Assembly (NCBI RefSeq): GCF_011806425.1
Contig: NZ_JAATOV010000002.1
Location: 620,001-684,000 of the forward strand
DNA from: Thalassospira lucentensis
GTDB lineage: Bacteria > Pseudomonadota > Alphaproteobacteria > Rhodospirillales > Thalassospiraceae
Length of the DNA stretch: 64,000 bases
Reading direction: 5' to 3'
A program made the translations under genes and the position numbers. Positions 1 to 9,349 of this stretch are shown one piece after another (positions within the stretch are counted from its first letter, which is position 1; each line of letters opens with the position of its first letter). Below the pieces are notes generated by a model, which was not told the DNA's origin, did not search any database, and saw nothing but the letters and a program-made list of their open reading frames with translations.

Positions 1-2
1 CG

Positions 3-3000
3 GCAATTACATTGCTGTCATTTCCGTTTCTGTACTACTCACTCGACCTGCCTAAAATGATCGTCAACGAAGCGATCGGCGGGGCCGGTGCGCCATATGA
101 AATTGTCGGTTTTGATCTGACCCAGATCGAATATCTCTTTGCGCTTTCTGGTATTTTCCTCGCCCTTGTTTTCGTCAATGGCGGGTTTAAGTATTTCATC
201 AATGTCTATGTCGGGGTGATGTCCGAACGGCTTTTGCGCCGTTTGCGTTACAATCTGTTTGAACGCGTCTTGCGTTTCCCTTTGCCGCATTTTCGTAAAA
301 CCAGTCAAGGCGAAATCGTCTCGATGATCACCGCCGAGGCAGAACCGCTTGGCGGGTTCTTCGGCGAAGCTTTCTCTCTGCCGCTGTATCAGGGCGGTAT
401 TCTGGTCACGATTTCGGCCTTTATCTTTATCCAGGACCCGTTGATGGGCTTGGCCTCCATCGCGTTTTACCCGTTACAGGGATATTTGATCCCGAAACTG
501 CAAAAACGCGTCAATATGCTGGGCAAACAACGCGTGCAAAACGTGCGCCGGATGTCCGAACATATCGGCGAGGCCGTTGGGGGTGCGACCGACATTCGCG
601 CCAACGAAACGCAGGGGTTCGAACTTACCCACTTCACCCAGCGTCTGGGCCGGATTTTTGAAATCCGTAAGGAAATCTATTTCCGTAAGTTCTTTATCAA
701 GTTCCTCAACAACTTCATCGCCCAGATCACGCCGTTCTTCTTCTATTCGATTGGCGGCTATTTGGTGATTGTCGGCGATCTCAGCTTCGGCGCCCTTGTC
801 GCGGCCCTTGCCGCTTACAAAGACATGTCCGCCCCCTGGAAAGAGCTTCTGGCGTATTACCAGCGCCTTGCCGATGCGCGCATTAAATACGAACAGCTTT
901 ATGAACAGTTTGAACTGCCCGATCTGGCATCTGAACATCAACTGATCGTGCCGGTCTCGCCGCGCCTAAGCGGCCCGCTGGATGTCACGGCCCTGTCTTG
1001 GGTTGATGATGATGGCACGCGTGTTGTTGAAAACGTCTCGTTCAATATGCCACTTCCGGGCTCCGCCCTTTTGACCGGGTCTTCTGACAGCGGGAAATCA
1101 CAAGTCGCGCGCTTGCTTGCCCGAATTCTCGACCCGACCGGCGGGCGTATTTCATTCAAAGACACGGACGCAACCAGCCTTCCCGCTGCCGTGGTAGGGC
1201 AACGCTTGGCCTATATCGGCAACGACGCCTATCTGTTTAATGGCAGCATTTCAGACAACCTGTTTTATGGCCTGAAACACCGCCCAATCCTTGTTGACGC
1301 GCCGACAACCCCGGCTGGCGACAATGATAATGACAGTGACAGCAACATTGACAGTGACGCCGAAAAACACAGTCTGGATGCCGACGACAAAGCCAACACA
1401 ATCCACTTGGCAAAGTCGAAGGGCGATGACGCACGCGATACCAGCAAGTCCAAGGCCTATAACGACCTTGTTGAAATGCCATTGCCAAAGTTTGTTGACG
1501 AAATCGACATTTCCGACCCGACCGCCCTGCCGTGGAAATTGACCCGCGAAATGTATGACGAGGTTCAGCGTTCCGGCAACATCCCCTACGATCCGTCCGC
1601 CGAATGGGTTGATTTTGTCGGGCCCGGCTTCTCGTCGCGCGAAGAACTGCATGCCGAACTGATGCGTCTGCTTGAGGTCGTCGGTCTGGACCGCGACATC
1701 TATCGCATTGGTTTGCTGCGCCGTGTTGAACCTGCACAACATCCCGAACTGGTTGAATCGGTTCTGTCCGTGCGCCCGCGGCTTAAGGAAATCCTCGAAG
1801 AACGGGAATTGTCCGATCTTGTCGAACCCTATGACATCGACAAATACAACGACAACGCACCGGTTGGTGTGAACCTGTTGTTCGGGACACCGTCACAATC
1901 GTCCTTTGGTCGGCTTGAATTCCTGTCCCATCCGTTTATTCAGCAAACTCTGCGCGATACAGGTCTTTATGAACGCATGGTCAAAATGGGCCGTGAAACG
2001 CTTGATCTGATGATCGAACTGTTTACCGGCCTTCCCCCGGGACATGAATTCTTTGACCGCTACAGCTTTGTCTCGGCCGATGAAATCCCCGAAGTCAAAA
2101 GCATCCTTAAACGGACCGAGGGTGTGGCGTTTGAAGACATCCGCAAAGAAGACCAATTGCAGCTGATTGATGTTGCCATGCAATTGACCCCGGCACGTCA
2201 CCGTTTGCGGGTCATTGATGATGACTTCCGTCAGTTGGTCCTGTCCGCACGGCCAAAATTCCGTGAAAACCTGCCCGACGAACTGAAATCGCTGATCGAT
2301 TTCTTCGATGGCGATGGCTACGCACCTGCGGCACCGGTTCTTGATAACTTGCTGTTTGGTCGATTTGCCTATGGCCGTGCAAATTCCGAAGAACGCGTTG
2401 GCGAAGTTCTGTTTGAAATCGCCCATGAAAGCGGCCTTTACGAAGAACTCGTCAATCTTGGCCTTGAAAGTCAGGTCGGCGTTGGCGGCAGCCGCGTTTC
2501 ACAAACCCTGCGTCAGAAAATCGCCCTTGTCCGCGCGCTGATCAAAAATCCTGATCTGCTCGTGGTTGACGAAGGCCTCTCTGCGCTTGATCGTGAAACC
2601 CGCGAAAGCGTCATCAACTACCTTACCGGCGAAAATGACAATACCAGTCTTCTCTGGGTCGCGGGCGATGATCAGGATAATGATAAATTCGACGCCTTGC
2701 TGCATATGTCGAACGGCAAACTGGTCAAACGCCACAGTCACACCGCTGATGACACCTCGTCAGACGTCGGTGATGCCGAGGACGACGCACCGCTTGCCGA
2801 TGGCGATATCGACCAAGAGGTCCGGCTACTGCGCACCATCCCGCTCTTTGCGGGGCTTGATCCAAGTGTGGTCAAACTCCTTGCCTTTACCAGCCCGCGC
2901 CTAACCTTCAAACAGGGCGAGGTTCTTGTAAAACAGGGTGATCCTGGCGATGCGGCCTATGTGGTGATTTCGGGCCGTGGTGAAATCTGGCTCACGACCG

Positions 3001-3251
3001 AGGAAATGCAAACGGTCAAATTGCGCGATGTGAACCCCAAGGAAGTCATCGGCGAAATCGCCCTTCTGGTCGACGCCCCGCGTTCGGCAACCATCCGCGC
3101 GGTTGACGAAATGTCAGTCCTTAAACTCGACAAGGCTGAATTCCTTGGCCTGGTCAGACAGGACCAAGCCGTCGCCACCCAGTTGATCCGCGTCCTGGCC
3201 GACCGCCTCGACCAAACCACCAAACAGCTCAGCAGCAAGAATAATGACTAG
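3..3251 (+). CDS. ABC exporter (TMD-NBD) with C-terminal cyclic nucleotide-binding domain, 5'-partial
   Basis: The frame is open to the window edge, so the true start lies upstream; the TTG at 12 is only the first in-frame start-like codon. The first ~300 residues are an ABC type-1 exporter membrane domain (PKMIVNEAI, RLLRRLRYNLFERVL). An NBD begins near residue 320 with a Walker A-like GSSDSGKS. Instead of continuing, it is interrupted by ~400 residues containing an Asp/Ser-rich acidic stretch (positions about 1320-1400). It resumes with VGGSRVSQTLRQK in place of a normal LSGGQ signature, and LLVVDEGLSALD as Walker B/D-loop. The last ~120 residues are a cyclic-nucleotide-binding/Crp-type sensor (FKQGEVLVKQGDPGD, GEIALLVDAPRSATI). 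The role is probably nucleotide-regulated export of an unknown substrate at the inner membrane; coupling is uncertain because the signature motif is degenerate. Confidence 0.85.
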   Translation, partial: AITLLSFPFLYYSLDLPKMIVNEAIGGAGAPYEIVGFDLTQIEYLFALSGIFLALVFVNGGFKYFINVYVGVMSERLLRRLRYNLFERVLRFPLPHFRKTSQGEIVSMITAEAEPLGGFFGEAFSLPLYQGGILVTISAFIFIQDPLMGLASIAFYPLQGYLIPKLQKRVNMLGKQRVQNVRRMSEHIGEAVGGATDIRANETQGFELTHFTQRLGRIFEIRKEIYFRKFFIKFLNNFIAQITPFFFYSIGGYLVIVGDLSFGALVAALAAYKDMSAPWKELLAYYQRLADARIKYEQLYEQFELPDLASEHQLIVPVSPRLSGPLDVTALSWVDDDGTRVVENVSFNMPLPGSALLTGSSDSGKSQVARLLARILDPTGGRISFKDTDATSLPAAVVGQRLAYIGNDAYLFNGSISDNLFYGLKHRPILVDAPTTPAGDNDNDSDSNIDSDAEKHSLDADDKANTIHLAKSKGDDARDTSKSKAYNDLVEMPLPKFVDEIDISDPTALPWKLTREMYDEVQRSGNIPYDPSAEWVDFVGPGFSSREELHAELMRLLEVVGLDRDIYRIGLLRRVEPAQHPELVESVLSVRPRLKEILEERELSDLVEPYDIDKYNDNAPVGVNLLFGTPSQSSFGRLEFLSHPFIQQTLRDTGLYERMVKMGRETLDLMIELFTGLPPGHEFFDRYSFVSADEIPEVKSILKRTEGVAFEDIRKEDQLQLIDVAMQLTPARHRLRVIDDDFRQLVLSARPKFRENLPDELKSLIDFFDGDGYAPAAPVLDNLLFGRFAYGRANSEERVGEVLFEIAHESGLYEELVNLGLESQVGVGGSRVSQTLRQKIALVRALIKNPDLLVVDEGLSALDRETRESVINYLTGENDNTSLLWVAGDDQDNDKFDALLHMSNGKLVKRHSHTADDTSSDVGDAEDDAPLADGDIDQEVRLLRTIPLFAGLDPSVVKLLAFTSPRLTFKQGEVLVKQGDPGDAAYVVISGRGEIWLTTEEMQTVKLRDVNPKEVIGEIALLVDAPRSATIRAVDEMSVLKLDKAEFLGLVRQDQAVATQLIRVLADRLDQTTKQLSSKNND

Positions 3252-3305
3252 GGCACGATATCTGCCCCATCAAACATTCAGCCTGCAAGCAAACTGACTT
3301 TTGTG

Positions 3306-3344
3306 ATAAACCGGATCGGCACGTTGATCCGGTTTATTGCTTTT
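3306..3344 (+). terminator. Rho-independent terminator after the ABC-cNMP gene
   Basis: A perfect 12-bp stem (3306-3317 with 3326-3337, loop GGCACGTT) is followed by a short T tract at 3341-3344. It lies 55 bases after the stop of the ABC-cNMP fusion. Confidence 0.7.
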
Positions 3345-3372
3345 ACAGTCCCCAAACGCATCGCCCCATTTC

Positions 3373-3612
3373 ATGAATAAAATCGCCTCTATCCTGATTG
3401 CTTCCGTATTTGCCATCGTTCTGCTTGGCGGGTTTTTGGCCCTTGTCGGCGGCAGCATCTTGGGGGGATTGATGTTTCTGATCGGCATTCCCTTTGCCTT
3501 TCCGATATCCACCGGCATCGTTGTGCTGTTCTTTGCCGTGATCATCATCCGCACTGTCATTGAAAAACGGCGCGAACGGCGCGCTTTTCCTCGCACTACA
3601 AACTTTGAATGA
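3373..3612 (+). CDS. Small two-helix membrane protein; 3' end possibly replaced by an insertion
   Basis: A 79-residue hydrophobic protein starting MNKIASILIAS. One helix spans about residues 5-25, a second hydrophobic hairpin about 28-60, and the tail is basic (IEKRRERR). I chose the ATG at 3373 because the residues before it are hydrophilic and have no counterpart in the helix pattern. No clear Shine-Dalgarno is visible. Family not recognised. Codons for about residues 43-68 (3499-3576) recur in diverged form at 5449-5526, on the far side of the AIPR gene. The present last residues may therefore have arrived with that insertion. Confidence 0.6.
   Translation: MNKIASILIASVFAIVLLGGFLALVGGSILGGLMFLIGIPFAFPISTGIVVLFFAVIIIRTVIEKRRERRAFPRTTNFE
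3499..3576 (+). repeat. Left copy of a diverged direct repeat flanking the AIPR gene
   Basis: This 78-base stretch within the small membrane-protein gene matches 5449-5526 at about 61 of 78 positions by my hand count. Both copies encode the VVLFFxVIIIRTVIEKRR helix and basic tail. The copies bracket the AT-rich AIPR gene. Confidence 0.75.
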
Positions 3613-3723
3613 AGTTGGGAATACGTCATAAATCCACAAAAGAATAATTAGATTAATTCCTTTCAATTTTCAAAATACACATCCATGATATGACACACGC
3701 AAAAGTTATACTGGAGAATTGCA

Positions 3724-5436
3724 ATGGACGATCCGATTCTGAAAGCGTATTTGAAAGATTTTGCAAAAGAATTTAATATTTCCGATTTAAAAGAACCAGA
3801 TATATTTGAGTATTTTTCCGCCTATTGTGTAATGTTTAGAGATTTCTCCGAACATACAATACTTGAAGACATCGTTGTTGGTGGAGGACTGGATTCTGGA
3901 ATTGATTCTTTAGGATTATATTTAAATGACATACCTATCACAACATTCTCACAGGTTGACGAAGTATCAAGTAGACAAAAGATAGATGCAGATTTTTGCT
4001 TCGTTCAATCAAAGACATCTAGGAATATTAGCGCTGCTGAAATTGGGAGTTTTATCCAAGGAATCAAAGAATTCTTTGGCGAAAAATATATGCCAACGAA
4101 TGAACACATTTCAGAAAAAAGGGATTTATCGAGTTACGTATTTGAAAAAAGCGTAAAAATGAGATTCAAACCGCGACTTCATCTTTATTATTGCTATGCA
4201 GGAACCTATAAAGCAGACCGTGTAATTGAAGCGCGAGTGTCCGCTGGCAAAGATGAGCTTCTTTCATTAAACTTATTTTCAGATGTCCGTTTCACTTTTC
4301 TTGATTCGAACAAACTTCAAGAGAGATACCAAGAAGTAAACCTCAGAATAGAGAGAGAAATTACCATAAACGAGTACGCTGCCTTACCTCCCATAAATGG
4401 AATCCGGCAAGCATATTTAGGTGTATTACCATGCAAAGAGCTAATAAAACTTCTATCAAATTCAGATGGAAAATTACACAAATCACTTTTTAATGAAAAC
4501 GTTCGCGATTTTTTAAGTCGAAACCCTGTAAATGACGAAATTGAAAAAACATTGCTCTCGACAGAGAATCAAAGCAGATTAGCCGCACTAAACAATGGCG
4601 TAACGATTGTCGCAAGAGATGTCAGAATAGTAGGAAAAAAATTTACACTTGGAGATTTTCAAATAGTAAACGGATGCCAAACAAGCCACATTGTATTTGC
4701 GAATCAAGACAAAATACTTAGCGATACGTCTTTACCAGTTAAAATAATTGAAGCGGAAGACAGAGAACTAGTAAATGAAGTCGTTAGAGCAACGAACAGA
4801 CAGACAGAAGTCAAAGATGAAGCATTTGTTGTCCTTTCAGATTTCCACAAAAAACTAGAAAGATTCTTCCTTAGCATAGACGATCCAGTTGACTATAAAC
4901 TTGTTTATGAAAGACGAAAACGGCAATACTCCGATTCGGCATACACCTCCAAAAACATTGTAACTTTAACTTTTTTAACCAACAGCTTCGTAAGCTGTTT
5001 TTTAGAAAACCCTGTAGATGCCAACGACTATTATGGCGTTCTACTAAGGAGATACAATAAAGATATGTACATCGACAATCATTCGATGTGGCCATATCTT
5101 TTATCAGCAAGAGTACTAAAAGAAGTAGAAAAGCTTTGCACTGGAGGAGCAAAAAAGAACTTGTGGAAATTCCGCTTCATAATATCTCTCTTGCTGCAGA
5201 GAAGTTTTGGTGAAAAACCCAAAATACATGATGAAAAATCACAAAAAAATTATACAATAAATGCTCTCAACAAACTCAAAGATCAAAAAGAAGTTATTAG
5301 ACGAGTGAAATTAATTGAAAAAATAATAGCAAAAAAAATATCATCTAATGTTGAAAAAATAGATGTTCGAAATGCCCATCAGGATAGAAAATTTGTGGAA
5401 ACTTTGATACAAGAGTGGCCATCACCTCTCGAATAA
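3724..5436 (+). CDS. AIPR family abortive phage-infection protein
   Basis: A 570-residue protein of the AIPR family (abortive infection phage resistance, Pfam PF10592), known from lactococcal abortive-infection systems. The diagnostic block is visible near residues 288-325 (LAALNNGVTIVAR, then FQIVNGCQTSHIVF) followed by VVRATNRQTEVKDEAF. N-terminal KTSRNISAAEIGSFIQGI fits the restriction-endonuclease-like front half seen in some relatives. GGAG lies 8 bases before the ATG. The gene is markedly AT-rich and rich in AAA/ATA/TTA codons compared with both neighbours, so it is probably transferred. It appears to act alone: no methylase or partner is adjacent. The mechanism in this organism is not visible. 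Confidence 0.88.
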   Translation: MDDPILKAYLKDFAKEFNISDLKEPDIFEYFSAYCVMFRDFSEHTILEDIVVGGGLDSGIDSLGLYLNDIPITTFSQVDEVSSRQKIDADFCFVQSKTSRNISAAEIGSFIQGIKEFFGEKYMPTNEHISEKRDLSSYVFEKSVKMRFKPRLHLYYCYAGTYKADRVIEARVSAGKDELLSLNLFSDVRFTFLDSNKLQERYQEVNLRIEREITINEYAALPPINGIRQAYLGVLPCKELIKLLSNSDGKLHKSLFNENVRDFLSRNPVNDEIEKTLLSTENQSRLAALNNGVTIVARDVRIVGKKFTLGDFQIVNGCQTSHIVFANQDKILSDTSLPVKIIEAEDRELVNEVVRATNRQTEVKDEAFVVLSDFHKKLERFFLSIDDPVDYKLVYERRKRQYSDSAYTSKNIVTLTFLTNSFVSCFLENPVDANDYYGVLLRRYNKDMYIDNHSMWPYLLSARVLKEVEKLCTGGAKKNLWKFRFIISLLLQRSFGEKPKIHDEKSQKNYTINALNKLKDQKEVIRRVKLIEKIIAKKISSNVEKIDVRNAHQDRKFVETLIQEWPSPLE

Positions 5437-5448
5437 ATTCGGATCACT

Positions 5449-5528
5449 TTTCCGATGACAATCAGCTTGGTGGTGCTGTTCTTTACCGTCATCATCATCC
5501 GCACCGTGATCGAAAAGCGCCGTCAAAA
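5449..5528 (+). pseudogene. Orphan 3' fragment of the small membrane-protein gene
   Basis: This starts 13 bases after the AIPR stop and repeats the C-terminal helix and IEKRR tail of the gene at 3373-3612 with about 78% nucleotide identity. It lacks any N-terminal half. A short open frame from ATG 5455 continues to 5655 but runs through a terminator-like hairpin, so I do not call it a working gene. The simplest reading is that this is the original 3' end of the split host gene. Confidence 0.6.
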
Positions 5529-5572
5529 GTGCGAAAAGGCGCAGAAGACTGATTTTCTGCGCCTTTTCGCAC
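5529..5572 (+). terminator. Perfect 18-bp hairpin, likely terminator
   Basis: Arms 5529-5546 and 5555-5572 are perfectly complementary (GTGCGAAAAGGCGCAGAA and its complement) around an 8-base loop. There is no downstream T tract, although T-rich segments lie inside the stem. It directly follows the duplicated 3' gene fragment. Confidence 0.55.
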
Positions 5573-5732
5573 CCAGCAGAAAAAACATTCGTTTTTTACC
5601 ACCTCGGGCCAAAAAAAACGCATCATTTGACGCGCAGTTCAGACACCTCCTCTGACAAAGCACTGATAGCTTCCTGTCAGTTCAATAAACACGCTTGGCG
5701 CATGTGCGTCCGCACGTTTTAAGGAGGTCCCA

Positions 5733-7217
5733 ATGTCGGCACAATCAGAAGAACAGCGTTGCATCTCGCTCAGCCAGCTCGCTGATCTGCGCCTTTTGCG
5801 CGAACATGCTTACATTGATGGTCGCTGGTGTTCTGCGGACAACCTGCAGGTCATCGAAGTCACCAACCCGTTTGACGGCAGCTTCATCGGCACCGTGCCA
5901 AACATGGGCGTCTTTGAAACCCGCAAAGCCATCGCAACCGCCAAGGAAGCTTTCCCGGCCTGGGCCGGCATGCTGCCGCAAGACCGCGCAAGCGCGCTGC
6001 GCCGCTGGCATGATCTTCTGATCGAAAACAAAGAAGACCTCGCCCTTCTGATGACGCTTGAGCAAGGCAAACCGATTAACGAAGCCCGGGGCGAAATTGA
6101 TTACGCCGCAAGCTTCATTGATTTTTACGCAGAAGAAGCCAAGCGCGTGAATGTTGAAAACATCACATCCCACTTGCCCGGTCGCAACATGTCGGTCAAA
6201 CGCGAACCGATTGGCGTCACCGCCGCGGTGACCCCATGGAACTTCCCCTGTGCGATGATCACCCGTAAGGCCGCTGCGGCCTTGGCGGCGGGCTGCACCA
6301 TGATTGTGCGCCCGGCAACCGAAACCCCGTTTTCCGCCACCGCCTTGGCCGAACTGGCCGAACGTGCGGGCATTCCAGCAGGCGTGTTTAACGTTGTGAC
6401 CGGCGATCCGAACCCGGTCGTCGGCGAACTGTGCGGCAACACCGATGTCCGTGCCCTGTCCTTTACCGGCTCCACCGAAGTTGGCCGTTTGTTGCTGTCA
6501 CAGGGTGCGCAGACGATCAAAAAAATGTCGATGGAACTGGGCGGGCACGCACCGTTCATTCTGTTTGATGATGTTGATCTCGACGAAGCTGTGGCCCACG
6601 CGGTCAATGCCAAGTTCGCCACCAGTGGGCAGGATTGCCTTGCGGCCAACCGCATCTTTGTTCACCGCAATATCTATGCTGACTTCATTGATAAATATGC
6701 CAAGGCAATCGCGGCTTTGCGGGTTGGCAACGGCATCGAAGAACACGTTGAAATCGGTCCGCTGATGCATGACCGTGCGGTTGGCAAATGCGAAGAACAT
6801 GTTGCCGATGCCCGTGAAAAGGGCGCACGCGTTGTGACCGGCGGTAAAAAGATGGGCGGCTTGTTCTATGCCCCGACTTTGCTTGCAGACGTCACCGAAG
6901 ACATGCAAATCTTCCGCGAAGAAACATTTGGCCCGGTGGCACCTGTCATAGCCTTTGACACCGAAGAAGAAGTCATCGCCAAAGCCAATGACAGTGAATA
7001 TGGCTTGGCCGCCTATCTGTTCACCAGCGATTACGACCGGGCAAACCGGGTCTCGAATGCGCTGGAATACGGCATGGTTGCGCTGAACTGCGTGAAAATC
7101 ACCGGCGCGCCGATCCCGTTTGGCGGCGTAAAGCAATCTGGCCTGGGCCGCGAAGGATCGCGTCACGGTCTCGAAGAATTCACCGAACTCAAATATGTCT
7201 GCGCCGCTTTTAAATAA
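5733..7217 (+). CDS. doeC: Aldehyde dehydrogenase, likely aspartate-semialdehyde dehydrogenase DoeC (SSADH-like)
   Basis: A 494-residue NAD(P)-dependent aldehyde dehydrogenase of the GabD/succinate-semialdehyde class. Visible motifs are TPWNFPCAMI, FTGSTEVG, the catalytic Glu in MELGGHAP and the catalytic Cys in SGQDCLAANR (about residue 300). AAGGAGG sits 6-8 bases before the ATG. In ectoine degradation clusters such a gene (doeC/ssd) oxidises aspartate semialdehyde to aspartate, and its neighbours here (an aminotransferase 45 bases downstream, then ueh/eut genes) support that role. A general succinate-semialdehyde dehydrogenase in GABA breakdown cannot be excluded by sequence alone. Confidence 0.85.
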   Translation: MSAQSEEQRCISLSQLADLRLLREHAYIDGRWCSADNLQVIEVTNPFDGSFIGTVPNMGVFETRKAIATAKEAFPAWAGMLPQDRASALRRWHDLLIENKEDLALLMTLEQGKPINEARGEIDYAASFIDFYAEEAKRVNVENITSHLPGRNMSVKREPIGVTAAVTPWNFPCAMITRKAAAALAAGCTMIVRPATETPFSATALAELAERAGIPAGVFNVVTGDPNPVVGELCGNTDVRALSFTGSTEVGRLLLSQGAQTIKKMSMELGGHAPFILFDDVDLDEAVAHAVNAKFATSGQDCLAANRIFVHRNIYADFIDKYAKAIAALRVGNGIEEHVEIGPLMHDRAVGKCEEHVADAREKGARVVTGGKKMGGLFYAPTLLADVTEDMQIFREETFGPVAPVIAFDTEEEVIAKANDSEYGLAAYLFTSDYDRANRVSNALEYGMVALNCVKITGAPIPFGGVKQSGLGREGSRHGLEEFTELKYVCAAFK

Positions 7218-7262
7218 TAACGCGCGCATCCAAACCAACTGCATTCACATGGGAGAACAAAA

Positions 7263-8663
7263 ATGAATGTTATCAAAAACTCAACCGCCGACCTGCAGGC
7301 GATGGACCGGGCGCATTTCATGCATCCGTCGACCAATATGCGCCAGCACGCGGACGGCGAAACGCCGAACCGCATCATCAATGGCGGTAAGGGCATTTAC
7401 ATTCATGACACCGAAGGCAAAGAAAGCCTTGATGCATTCGCCGGTCTTTACTGTGTGAATATCGGCTATGGCCGGACCGAAATTGCCGACGCAATCTATG
7501 CCCAGGCCAAAGAACTGGCCTATTACCACACCTATGTCGGGCACGGGAACGAGCCGGTCATTCGTCTGTCGGATCGCATCATCAAAAGCGCGCCCGAAGG
7601 CATGCAGCGCGTCTATTACGGCATGTCCGGATCGGATGCCAACGAAACCAACATCAAACTGATCTGGTACTACAACAACATCCGCGGCCTGCCGCAGAAG
7701 AAAAAAATCATCTCGCGCTGGCGTGGTTATCACGGCTCCGGGATCATGACCGGCAGCTTGACTGGCCTTGCGGCTTTCCACAACGCGTTTGATCTGCCGC
7801 GTGCGCCGATCTTGCACACCACCTGCCCGCACCACTACTGGAACGCAGAAGCCGGTGAGACCGAGGCAGAATTTGCCAAACGTTGTGCCGACGATCTTGA
7901 AAAAATGATCCTGCGCGAAGGTCCGGAAACCGTTGCAGCCTTCATCGGCGAGCCGGTCATGGGCACGGGCGGCATCATCACCCCGCCAGAAGGCTACTGG
8001 GAAGCCATCCAGGCCGTCCTGAACAAGTATGATGTTCTGCTGGTCGCTGACGAAGTTGTCACCGCCTTTGGCCGTACCGGGTCCTATTTCGGTTCGATGC
8101 ACTATGGCATCAAGCCGGACCTGATCACGATTGCCAAGGGTGTGACCTCTGGCTACCTGCCGCTTTCCGGTGTGATTGTTGGCGAACGCGTTTGGAAAGT
8201 ACTCGAAGAAGGTTCTGACAAAATGGGCCCGCTTGGCCATGGCTGGACCTACTCGGCCCATCCGGTCTGTGCGGCCGCTGCCAATGCCAACCTTGATATT
8301 GTCGATGGTGAAAACCTGACGGGTAATTCGGCTGAAACCGGTGGCTACATGCAGCAGCGCATGCACGAAACCTTTGACAACCATCCGCTGGTTGGCGAAG
8401 CCCGCGGCGTTGGCCTGATGGCGGCACTTGAATTCGTGGCGGACAAAACCAAAAAAGAACGGTTTGATCCAAATGCGAAAATCGGTCCGCGCATCTCGGC
8501 CGCTTGCCTTGAACGCGGCATGATTGCCCGTGCCATGCCTCATGGCGACATCCTTGGCTTTGCACCGCCGCTCACGATCACCAAAGCCGAAGTCGACAAA
8601 GTCGTCGACATCGCCAAACAGGCCGTTGATGCCGTTGCCGACGAAGTTGCCGCTGGCAAATAA
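7263..8663 (+). CDS. doeD: Class III aminotransferase, likely diaminobutyrate transaminase DoeD
   Basis: A 466-residue PLP-dependent omega-aminotransferase. The PLP lysine is in TIAKGVTSGYLP (about residue 292), with ADEVVTAFGRTG holding the cofactor Asp and YYGMSGSDANETN the phosphate-binding region. It resembles SpuC/pyruvate-using transaminases. Following the aldehyde dehydrogenase by 45 bases and sharing its terminator, it probably converts L-2,4-diaminobutyrate to aspartate semialdehyde in ectoine catabolism. A GABA or putrescine transaminase is the alternative. GGGAG precedes the ATG. Confidence 0.83.
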   Translation: MNVIKNSTADLQAMDRAHFMHPSTNMRQHADGETPNRIINGGKGIYIHDTEGKESLDAFAGLYCVNIGYGRTEIADAIYAQAKELAYYHTYVGHGNEPVIRLSDRIIKSAPEGMQRVYYGMSGSDANETNIKLIWYYNNIRGLPQKKKIISRWRGYHGSGIMTGSLTGLAAFHNAFDLPRAPILHTTCPHHYWNAEAGETEAEFAKRCADDLEKMILREGPETVAAFIGEPVMGTGGIITPPEGYWEAIQAVLNKYDVLLVADEVVTAFGRTGSYFGSMHYGIKPDLITIAKGVTSGYLPLSGVIVGERVWKVLEEGSDKMGPLGHGWTYSAHPVCAAAANANLDIVDGENLTGNSAETGGYMQQRMHETFDNHPLVGEARGVGLMAALEFVADKTKKERFDPNAKIGPRISAACLERGMIARAMPHGDILGFAPPLTITKAEVDKVVDIAKQAVDAVADEVAAGK

Positions 8664-8723
8664 AAGGTATCAGCAACACAGCAATCGCAGATCCAGTTGG
8701 TGATTTTACCAACCAAATGCTCT

Positions 8724-8754
8724 CAGAGGCCGGCCCACGCCGGCCTCTGTTTTT
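8724..8754 (+). terminator. Rho-independent terminator of doeCD
   Basis: A 10-bp GC-rich stem (CAGAGGCCGG with CCGGCCTCTG, loop CCCACG) is followed by five T. It lies 60 bases after the doeD stop. Confidence 0.9.
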
Positions 8755-8786
8755 GTGCGAACCCTGTTGCCAGATTTATTGCCAGA

Positions 8787-9206
8787 TTATTCTGCCTTCC
8801 GCCCACAAGTTGCCTGATACGGTCCATTCAGGGCAATTTTGAATGAATAAGCATGACAGGTTTTGACATATCTATCATTCTTATAGATCTCGATCGTGAC
8901 GTGCTGCCATGTCTTGTCAAACTGCATGCTCCCCCCCAGATGCCAAAACTTGGTCACCAGAAGTTCGGTATTCCCTATGCCGTTAAATCCATTCCGGATG
9001 GATGCCTCGTTCGAGTTCGCAATCGTTTGCGCAACAGTGGCTTTCTCTCCATCCGTCGACGCAAGCCGTAGCTGGTCGTTGGAAATAGGCAGGTAATCAT
9101 TCTCGCTGCCGACATAGACATTGCTGTAATTCCCGGCAGATGCAGGGACCGAAAGCACCGCGAAAGCAAGGAAAAGTACCGACGTCGCGACAAATCTTAG
9201 CATCAT
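8787..9206 (-). CDS. Small secreted protein of unknown function, possible paralogue of the 9414-9827 product
   Basis: 139 residues beginning MMLRFVATSVLFLAF with a typical Sec signal peptide cleaved after VPASA. I chose the ATG at 9206 because AAAGGAAAC lies immediately upstream; an in-frame ATG at 9218 would swallow that site. The mature part is polar, with two cysteines near the C-terminus 17 residues apart (KTCHAY and QATC), probably a disulphide. Family not recognised. The next gene on the same strand has a similar size, signal peptide, KA(T/A)V segment and C-terminal cysteine pair. Confidence 0.6.
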   Translation of the reverse strand: MMLRFVATSVLFLAFAVLSVPASAGNYSNVYVGSENDYLPISNDQLRLASTDGEKATVAQTIANSNEASIRNGFNGIGNTELLVTKFWHLGGSMQFDKTWQHVTIEIYKNDRYVKTCHAYSFKIALNGPYQATCGRKAE

Positions 9207-9349
9207 GTTTCCTTTCAAAATGAAACGTACGATGTCCGACGGTCGATGTGCTTAAGTTGTGAAATTGAAGGTCAATTTTGCGCCGAAAAATCGTCGCACG
9301 TCGATGTGGTTTCAGGCGCATGTCACGCATCTTAAACACCGATACGTTA

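Noticed and set aside
1320-1800. Acidic insert in the ABC-cNMP gene as a possible frameshift junction
   Set aside because: The frame stays open with host codon use throughout, so an in-frame insertion is more likely than a sequencing or mutation event.
5455-5655. Open frame of 66 codons after the AIPR gene
   Set aside because: It lacks the N-terminal half of the membrane protein it copies and reads through a perfect 18-bp hairpin; treated as a gene fragment.
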